Assembly: GCA_016858145.1 (NCBI GenBank)
Contig: JAEHOE010000008.1
Span: 620,001 to 684,000, forward strand
From: Edaphochlamys debaryana
Lineage: Eukaryota; Chlorophyta; Chlorophyceae; Chlamydomonadales
Length of the DNA stretch: 64,000 nucleotides
Direction of reading: 5' to 3'
In this document: positions 56,313 to 64,000 of the stretch, one piece after another
Numbering within the stretch: the first letter of the stretch is position 1
How the letters are laid out: each line of letters begins with the position of its first letter
Notes under the pieces: generated by a model
Database searches by the model: none
What the model saw: the letters and a program-made list of their open reading frames with translations, nothing else
Told to the model about the DNA's origin: nothing
Translations under genes and position numbers: made by a program

Positions 56313-58660
56313 ATGCCCATGCAAGTCTCGTCCACAGGCGCGATCAGACCAGACTCGCAAGTTCAGACGCAGTGTTGCAAAGAAGAAATAATGGCCGAAG
56401 CAGAACACGTAATGCCACCAGCGAGCCCCACGACCGAGGCCACAACCCTTCTCCGGGATGTGACCCTTGCCCTGCGCTCTGAAGCCCAACCGCCTGGCGG
56501 GAGTGATGTCAACGCCTGTGCGATCCCTGATGGCTGCAGCCAGGCGGACCACGACACGAACTCGTGTTGGGCTCCGGGCCATGGCATTCCGTCGGTCCCA
56601 CCTCTCGGGGCCCCGACCCTCCCGACCCCTCTGACCCCCGCCCACGAGACCTCCATTATGGACCTTCAGATGCGCTGCTCCACCATATCACGAACCAGGT
56701 TCTGCTCACCAACCGCACGGGATGCCTCGACCTGCCCTCGGTGAGGCCTCGTGCTGACCTGTGCCTGCCCCACTCTCCTTTCCGGGGCTTACCACGTGTT
56801 TCCGCCTTTGCCCAGCTCTTCTGCGCGGCGAGCACCTGCAGGGCCCTGAGGCGCGGTGTGCACGCCTCTCTGGAGCACGTGGGAAGCTGACCATGGCGTC
56901 CGAGGGTCGAGGGGTGAGGCCTGAGGCGGGGCGAGTCCAGCTGGGGGCGACCGCGGGCAGCCCAGCCCAACAGGGGCAGAGCGCACACTTCGGTCCCCAC
57001 TCCATACTCCTATCTACTCCTTCTATCTACTGCGCCATACCTGTTGCCCCCACCTTCCCACCGCCCTGTATGCTCTTTTCCATGGCCTTGCTCCCAGGCC
57101 TGTGCCGCTGCGCTGGCGGCGGTGTTTCCCCTCCTGGTGCGCTGCCGGGCCCTGGACCTCCGAAGCGCCTTCCGCTGGATGGGGCCGGGGGCGTGCGGGG
57201 GCATCGCGGGGGTGGGCACCCTCACCGCCCTGCACCTGGACAACTGCACGCAGCTCACGCCAGCGGGGGTCACGGTGAGGCGTAGGCGAGGGGAGAGGGA
57301 AGGGTGAGGGAGTATGGAGGGGGACCGAGGGGAAGAGCTCTCAGTTCAATGGACTACCTCGTTGGGCTGGATTTGTTTGGGGTTTGCGCCCTCAACTTGC
57401 ACGTGTTTGGTTGCACTACGCTGGCGACTGATGGGCGGCATGGTGCAGCTTGGTCCCTGCCCGCGGGCGCTTTGCCACGGGCGCCTCGACCACCTCTCGG
57501 TGAGCGCACCGGCAGCGACACTCGTCTTGCTTGGGGTTAAGGGGGGCAGTGGTTACATTGCAGAGTTTAGCAGTGATACAGGGCATAGCTGCCAAGTTGA
57601 AGGGCCCTGACCCTCATACCTCCTCTCTCATTCACGGGGGCCTAGCTGGGGTCTGCAGCGGCGTCTGCGGCGGCCTCGCTTCGCGGCACCTAGCATCCTC
57701 GTGCGCTAGGGCGGCTGGCTTTGCAGCGCCTAGCCCCCTCGCTCACCACTCGCCTGCCTTCCTCTCCTGCTTCCCTCCCCGCAGCACCTGTCCCTCCGCA
57801 GCGCTGGGGACGTGGGTGACGGCTCCGTGCTCTCCCGGCTGCCGGCGCTGACGTCACTGGACCTCACCTGGTGCCGCAGTGTGCAGGGCAGGGCAGGGAG
57901 TGCGGGCGTGGCGGGAACGGGATATGCAATGAGAGCTGCGTGTTATTCTTCGTGTTATTCTTCGTCGAACCCCCGCTCCCCCTCCCCTCTCCTCAGCTTG
58001 CCCCCTTCGCCGCGCGGCTCAAGTCGCTGTGGGTGCACGGCTGTGAGCTGGTGGACGACACGCTGTGCCTGGGGGGGGGGGGCGGATGGCGGGGACGGTT
58101 GGCGCTGAGGTTGACGTGTCAGATGGATGGAGCCCAAAGAGGGATTGGCGGGTGGGGCGGTCGCCTGCACGATGACGCGCCACCCAACCGGGTAGCGCCG
58201 GCCCCTCACCCTGTGCCCCCACCTTCCGCCCTACCCGCCAGGCCTGGCTGCCGGCTGCCCCGACGGCTCCCCCGCTCGCACCGAGCTGCTCGATGTTGCG
58301 TTCACTCGCGTGGGGGACGCGGGTCTCATGGCCATGGCCCTGCCGCGCTTCCGGGTCGTGCCACCGCGGGGTGAGCATGAGGTGCGCACGGAGGGTGGCG
58401 CGTATGCGGAGCCCGCTGCCGGCGGCGGTGGAAGCGGCCGTGGCGGTCATGGAGCCGCAGCTGAATGGCGTGACGCAGATGGCGCAGCAAGGCCAGGACC
58501 CAACGGCCCTGCGCGGTTGCGTGGCCCTGCGGTGCCGCAGCTGCGTCATCTCAAGCTGGCCGGGGGCACGTTCTACCTGTGGCTCACGGGCACATGGACG
58601 GAGGCGGGGCTGGGGGAGTTCCAGCGGTTGAGGCCCGAGGTGGCCATCACATACTTCTAA
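56313..58660 (+). pseudogene. F-box/LRR protein, broken right copy
   Basis: Exons corresponding to the left copy: 56313-56740, 56816-56913, 57098-57274, 57467-57499, 57785-57895, 57997-58072, 58242-58660. Five lesions are visible. Exon 1 is one base short inside the F-box (about 56662-56672). Exon 2 is one base short (GTGGGAAG for GTGGGGAAG, about 56881). The exon-4 acceptor CAG is CGG (57464-57466). The exon-5 donor GTGGGT is GGGAGT (57896). The exon-6 donor is lost in a G-run (58073). The LRR text itself is still almost unchanged and the last exon is open to a TAA stop, so decay is recent. Confidence 0.85.
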
Positions 58661-59839
58661 GGGCGGCAGGGCGTGATGCAAAGGGGCGGCCTGGCGTTGA
58701 TGCGCAGGGCCGGCAAAAGCTGCCCAGCCAAACCTTTGACTGGGGCTGAAGGGACTGAGCTTATTTCTTTTGGCTGCGGCCGAATGTGGGGTGGGGTTCT
58801 TGTGTGCCGAGCCTGGGTTGGCAGGACTAGCTCGGTGTTGGGCGGCTAGCTTGAACGGCTTGCATGCTCTGGGACCCCGGGCGCAGGCTTGTAGCCCCGG
58901 TCAATGCTCCGGACACCCGTGGTGTGCGGGCAGTGCGGCGCTACCGTATGTGACCATGACGTGCAACAGTCGGCTGGCGCAACTCCCCTTATGCCCTCCT
59001 TGGCATGGCAAAGCCCGCTGCCGCCCCCTGGAGTCCTCGCCAGCCAGCCATTTCGCCTCTCATGGCCCATCACATCTGTTAAGTCTAGGAGCTTTCCGCG
59101 GCCAACACGCTGACACTGCCTACTGTGCCACACCCCGAACCCCGATGGTGTACCCAGGGGTGTACCTGTATCCGGCGTTAGAAGCTTAGCACCGCGTCCT
59201 GATGCTCATCTGAACAGGACGTCACGCCAAGACCCACCCAGACCCTAGCGCGCCCGGCATCCGCTTTGCACATGCGTGCAAGCGCCACCTCGAATTGCTT
59301 GGAGACCCTCATCAGCCACTTCACAAATGATTCCGAATCCCGTATTCTTGGTATTGTGGCAAGGCAATCGTGACACGCCCGGTGATCACCAACGGTACCC
59401 ATCTGGGTTAGCAGCCTGGCGATTCTCCCGGCCACCTCCTGAACTGCAAAGCGCGCCGCAGCACGCCACACACTCCTATAACCATAACCCAAGTCTTCTC
59501 TCCACCCCTTTGCTCTGCCGTGCGCCAACCTTGCATGCATGGCAGCGCACTACGGGTGATGCAATCCGATAGACCGCGCTCATGCTGCCGTGCGCTGTTT
59601 CGACCCCCCTTCGCCCGACCCGGCCAACCCCCGCCTATCCTGCATGTGCCGATGCCACGGTTGGCTCCGTTCTCTCCGGAGCCGTACTCCAGCCAGGGAA
59701 ACTGCGCGAGCCAGCTGGGGCTGCCGCCTGCTACGTCCTTGCCTCAAGTCCATCCTTCCTGGCCTCCATCCTTCCTGGCACATACAAACACCGCAGCACT
59801 CCGCAACGCCTCAACCCAGCGCCAGACCTCCTTGGCCCA
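58661..59839. other. Gap between the LRR pseudogene and the right lipase
   Basis: Counterpart of 49998-50907, longer by about 270 bases. It should hold the lipase 3' UTR. No gene or clear poly(A) signal is seen. Confidence 0.5.
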
Positions 59840-62800
59840 TCAGGTGATGGGCTTGGCCGGGTACTGCCAGCGGCCGTCGTTCTCCAGCTTGTATCCCGTG
59901 GCCTGTGCGGTGCGCCACCAGTCCGCCGGGTAGTCATGGTCGACCAGGATACCATCGCTCTTATTGAGGAGCACAGGGTTGCGCGTGGTGGAGGCCAGCG
60001 GCTGGCCCATCTTCTCCAGGAGGTACAGGTACACCTGGGGCGGGGCCAGGGTGGTAGCAAGGGGGCCGTCAGACCCAAGCGCAGTTGGGCAGCGTGTCAG
60101 GGCAATGTGACTGAGAGCTAGGGTCAAGGCAGCGCAGTGTGGCGGCGGGCGCATGCGTACGTTGCCCGGCGGCGGGCGCAAGCCTAAGGAGTTATCTAAG
60201 CAGCCAGCAAGCGAGTTCACCGCTCCGTGTACCATTGGCTTACCTCGAGGTTGTGGTGCTTGCCGATGGTGTCGGTGGCGCCCAGGGGCTTGCCGCTGTG
60301 GTCCACGAAGTTCTTGTCCGAGCGCACCTGCCAGCAGCAGTGCAGGGGAGGCTCAGGTGATGCAGGGCCAGGGCAACTGCAAGCGAGGTGCTTGGCTCAT
60401 CAGGGACGCGGCGGCGCGCATAGGGCTGACCACAGCAGGAGGGTGCCACACTCAAACTCATGCCCCAGTACGTCCCTCCTGTCCAGGTCCTAGCTACCCG
60501 TAGCCGCCTGAGCACACGTGCGTCCCCTACCTTGAGGACGGTGCCCACGTGGTGGTAGTCCCAGCGGTCCTTGAAACCCAGCTTGCCGGGAACACTCTTG
60601 AGCAAGTACTCGGCCTCGTCGCGGGGGGCCACCCCCGGGGAGTCCGTGTCGTCGTACGTGTGGTCGTTGAACATGGTCAGCATGGCAGCCCCTACTAGTG
60701 CGAAGGTGCCTGGCGGAGCGGTACCGGGGTAAACGGAACAAGCTCTGCACGGATTCTGCCAGCAGCCCACCCCTTGGTCGACTTGCACGTATCCCGACTT
60801 ACCGGGTAACAAGGGTACGGCATCCCCCACATTGCAGATGCGTAGCTGCTTGATCTTGAGGTTGCGAAACGCAATCCGGAAGGCGAGGTTACCCACGCGG
60901 GGCGCCGCAAAGGTGATGGCGGTGACCGTGGGCTTGGCCTTGGTCTTCCAGCCCTTGCGCGCCGCCTTGGCCTCCTCCGTGTCCGCCCACATGTCCTTGA
61001 GCTGCAGGCCAATGTCGTACGCCGATAGGGTGCTCAGCGCGCCGCCCAGGCTGTGGCCTGCGGGAGTGGGGAGGCAGGGAGCGGAAGGATGAAAGACCGC
61101 CGGCGGGTTCGCAGCCTTGTAGGACCGTGCCAGGGTGCCAGCGGAGAAACTCGCTCCCTGGCTGGTTTTCGCACACGTGCTATCCGCGCCCTCGGCCCTC
61201 ACCTGTGGTGGTCACGGTGGTGATGTTGTACTCCTGCTGCAGCTTCTTGAGCCACTGGGTCACCACCTGGGGCAGACACAACCGGGAGAACGACGGGTGA
61301 GGTCAAGAGATTGCGGGTGTGTTGACCACAACCTCCAGGTACTGGTAATGATCTCAACGTGCCATACACACCGTGCGCGGCGCGACTTCTTTGGTGCCCC
61401 TCTTCGGCAGAGCGGGCACGGCACCGGGGTTGGAGGGGTCGGGCTGACGCGCGTTGCGCATGTAGAGGTCATGGAAGCCGTCATGCACGCCCGGCTTGTG
61501 CGGGTCCGCGGTGGGGCATTCGCCATCCTGGTCGAACTTAGGATCGAACGGGACCTGTGCAGGCGAGCGGGTGGGTTGTGAGGTGGGGCACGGGTGGGGT
61601 TAGGAGGGGGCGGTGGGCAGGGCCGGCAGGGTTACAAAACGCGGGCCGGGCATGGACAAAGGTGTGGGCGGGGCGCTGGGCAGGGCAAGGAAGGCAGGCA
61701 CGCCACCAGGGCGTCGCCTGGTCCGACAACAGCCGCAAGCTGAACAACAGCCCAGCTACACACACGCTAGCACGGGGCACGCACCAGCTTGTCCTGTCCG
61801 AAGTTGGCGGCCCACTCCTCCTTGAAGATGGTCCCGCGCCACACGAACACGGCATCGCGCTCGCTGTCGGGTCCCGAGGGCTGCGAGACGGCCACGTAGC
61901 CCATGAAGGCGGAGCGGGAGCCGTCGTTGAACAGCGGCCGGGAGCCGGCGATGAACTCCGTGGGCAGCTCTGTGTTGAAGCGGGCGGAGGCAGGCGGATA
62001 TGGAGAGGAGCACGAAAGGGGCAAGGAATGCTGGGGCAAGGTCCTCACTTGCGGCTTCATGTGAGAAGATGTCAAGTAGGTTGTCCTTGTGGTCGTGAGA
62101 GGCGGTGACCCCCTGAGAGGGAGAGCCGTTCTTGAGGTCGCCCTTGGCTTCGTAAAGCTGGTTCATCAGCTTTGACTTGTCGTCCGCACGGGGGTCCACG
62201 GGGGGCTGCTTGGCGGGGCTCGTTCCTGCTTTCGCGTAGATGAGCGGGCTCAGGTCATCAGCATTGGGCAGGGAGTACCTGCGCTTGCGGTAGGAGCAAG
62301 GTGGGGGCAGGCACCGAGAAGGGAGTGCTGGAGAGGGCGGAGCGGGAAGCAAGGGAGGCCAGGGCGTGCGGGCAGGGCGGGCGGGCAGGACGTTGTTGCC
62401 TTGCCTAGCACTGCTCACATGTCCTTGGTGCCCGGCGGGGGTTTGGCCTGCACGCCCGGCCTGACCGGGTAGCCCTTAGAGAGGTAGTCGATCATCTTGC
62501 CGGCGGGGACGATATTGTAGCCCCACGTGTCCTTGCCCGGATCTTGGCCCAGGTTGTCGTACGTCGCCTGAGGCGGCAGAGGTCGTGGGAGCGGGGGAGG
62601 TGGGAGAGGAGATTGGTATTGACGTATGCCCGAGGCCAAGATGTATCGCAAGGAGGTCAGCCCCCGCGCGGAGATGCTGCTGGGCCCGAAGGGGCCCGAG
62701 CAACAGCCATTGTCCCCGAGATTCCGGAGCGGGTCCCGGCGCACCTGAGCCATTTGGCCGTAGTGTACCAGCAGTGCTCGCAGGTCATGCGTAAGCTCAT

Positions 62801-63140
62801 CCGGCTTCGCTTGGTCATAGCCAGCATCTGCGCGGACAGGCGTTGGGTTTTGAGCTGGGCAAGGAGCAGCAACGGAATGGCGGCGACACGGAGAAGGAGT
62901 ACGCGCGTTCAGGTGCGTACGCGACAGGCCATAACGACACCAGTTATAAACAGTAAACCGACCCTTCCATCCGTTGGCGCCACGGAGTGTCTGGCCGGGA
63001 GTGCTGGCAGCTGCCTTGACGGTCGCCACCGTTTGGCGCGACACCGGGCGAGACACCGGCCGCGTCCACCGCGACAACAGTGCGGTGCTGCTCAAGAGGC
63101 TATCCTTCTTGAGCAGCGCGACATCACGAGCGAGGCGCAT
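59840..63140 (-). CDS. Class-3 lipase / phospholipase A1-like, intact right copy
   Basis: Exons 63140-62963, 62827-62745, 62567-62419, 62278-62049, 61969-61785, 61554-61372, 61266-61203, 61057-60803, 60709-60531, 60327-60244, 60034-59840; in phase, 594 residues. The order matches plant DAD1-type phospholipase A1: LLVHYGQMAQATYD, VAVSQPSGPDSERDAVFVWRGT, YNITTVTTTGHSLGGAL (Ser360), ITFAAPRVGN, NVGDAVP (Asp436), HHNLEVYL (His about 527). These are the Ser-Asp-His triad of alpha/beta-hydrolase lipases, which release fatty acids from phospho- or galactolipids. Residues 1-50 (MRLARDVALLKK ... SRWTRPVSRPVSRQT) are basic and Ser-rich, a plausible plastid or mitochondrial targeting peptide. The ATG at 63140 is the first in the open frame. 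Confidence 0.88.
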
Positions 63141-64000
63141 TCTAAATGCCGTTGCCACCACAACCAATTGTGAACTGATCTTTCGACCTATCCGTTTGGC
63201 GCCTATCGGGACAAGTTGAGCTCAACTTTGCTCTGCACACTGTGCGCTTGTGGCAGCAAGTCGTAAACGATCTGCTCTTCATCTCGATGCAATGGGCGCG
63301 AATTTGCCGCGTGTCGCGTTTTGCGCGCCAACCGCCGCGTCCCGTACTTGCGGGGCCCCTCCCGAATAACGCGCTCTCCAGCCCTTGAGCAATGACGCAT
63401 ACGTTTTTTTGGAATACTCGTCAGGGCGTTTAGCATCCCAGACCTGTCAAGATCCGCCACCACCAGGGCCCGGCTGGGAACGATGCCAAGACGATCCCGG
63501 CGGCAGGGGTGATCCGCGGGGCCTGGCGAGTTTGCACTCTACTCGAGACTTTTCGCGGCCACTCAGAGGCCTATCTGTGACACCCCGATTCCCCGCCGTC
63601 CGCAGTCACTTACCTCCTTCGCATCGAAGCCGTCAAGGCCCGGTGCTGCCTCTAACCTTGAAGCAGCGGGTCCGTCCACCAGTCGGCCGGGCTTCCTCGA
63701 CTGTTCTGCGCTCTGTCCTAGCCGCCGGGCGCCAAGGCCGGGCGCCCAAGCTGCGGGGCCGGGGCACGGACAGGGAGCTTGGGTGTGGGAGGCTTAGGCC
63801 TCAAGCTTGGTGGGAATGGCCAAAGCCACAGCTTCGCTGCGCAAGCGCAGTGCCCGACACAGGTGGGGCCGGCAGTGGCCTCCCATCCAGAAGTGCCTCA
63901 GGTTGAGCAGTAGCCTGAGCTTACCCTATGCGCAGTATGCTCACCAGCAGGCAACGTGTAAGGCAGGACCTCGGCCGCTGCCCGCGTCGCCAGCTGGTCA
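63141..64000. other. 5' flank of the right lipase; no gene seen
   Basis: Up to about 63330 it matches the left lipase 5' flank. The rest has no supported exon; open frames here lack motifs. The WD40 3' end expected after a simple tandem duplication is not recognisable before 64000. Confidence 0.45.

Larger units (their letters stand above)
55698..63330. repeat. Tandem segmental duplication, right copy
   Basis: Contains the truncated EngB exon 1, the F-box/LRR pseudogene and the intact lipase in the same order and orientation as the left copy. The EngB/LRR part is nearly identical including introns; the lipase part is visibly more diverged. Confidence 0.85.

Noticed and set aside
63385..63906. 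173-codon plus-strand open frame at the right edge
   Set aside because: Arg/Pro-rich with no motif or splice logic; could be a first exon of a gene beyond the window, but there is nothing to support it.

Overview
The window is nuclear DNA of a green alga, most likely a volvocine/chlamydomonadalean species. The reasons are: very high GC; intron-dense genes with short GT–AG introns whose acceptors are mostly CAG; TGTAA motifs about 100 bases after several stop codons (the volvocine poly(A) signal); long Gly/Ala/Gln low-complexity insertions in otherwise conserved proteins; and chloroplast-type genes (SufS/NFS2, EngB, rhomboid). I built the exon models by hand from splice signals, codon phase and family motifs. 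Every model given as intact closes in phase through all its exons.

Layout. 1-4532 (+): 3' part of a zinc metalloprotease with PAN-like and ricin-type lectin domains. 4949-11732 (-): gamma-tubulin complex component 2. 12633-15203 (+): rhomboid protease. 15684-24319 (+): giant PH-domain protein of about 2140 residues. 24930-25845 (-): C-terminal half of a Fanzor (eukaryotic TnpB-like) nuclease, with inverted repeats on its 3' side. 26799-29247 (-): F-box/LRR-like gene carrying one in-frame TGA. 30488-35231 (-): TAF5. 35738-37670 (+): predicted secreted protein of unknown function. 38345-40566 (-): plastid cysteine desulfurase. 40877-42572 (+): holocytochrome c synthase. 43880-47582 (-): organellar EngB GTPase with two GC-AG introns and a 1.4-kb intron that holds foreign-looking coding sequence.

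From about 47.05 kb to 63.33 kb the window is a tandem segmental duplication. The unit holds the 5' end of EngB, a divergently transcribed F-box/LRR gene and a class-3 lipase/phospholipase A1. The copies have decayed reciprocally. The LRR gene is intact in the left copy (47678-49997) and a pseudogene in the right (56313-58660). The lipase is broken in the left copy (50908-54388) and intact in the right (59840-63140). The EngB fragment in the right copy is truncated and abuts the 3' end of a WD40 gene (55067-55462), which marks the duplication junction.

Most neighbours are unrelated housekeeping genes in the usual algal head-to-head or tail-to-tail arrangement. Two tight divergent pairs stand out: cysteine desulfurase/holocytochrome c synthase (310 bp apart) and EngB/F-box-LRR (95 bp apart). 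The most unusual content is the Fanzor remnant, the reciprocally decaying duplication, the EngB intron insertion and the nonsense codon in the F-box-like gene.
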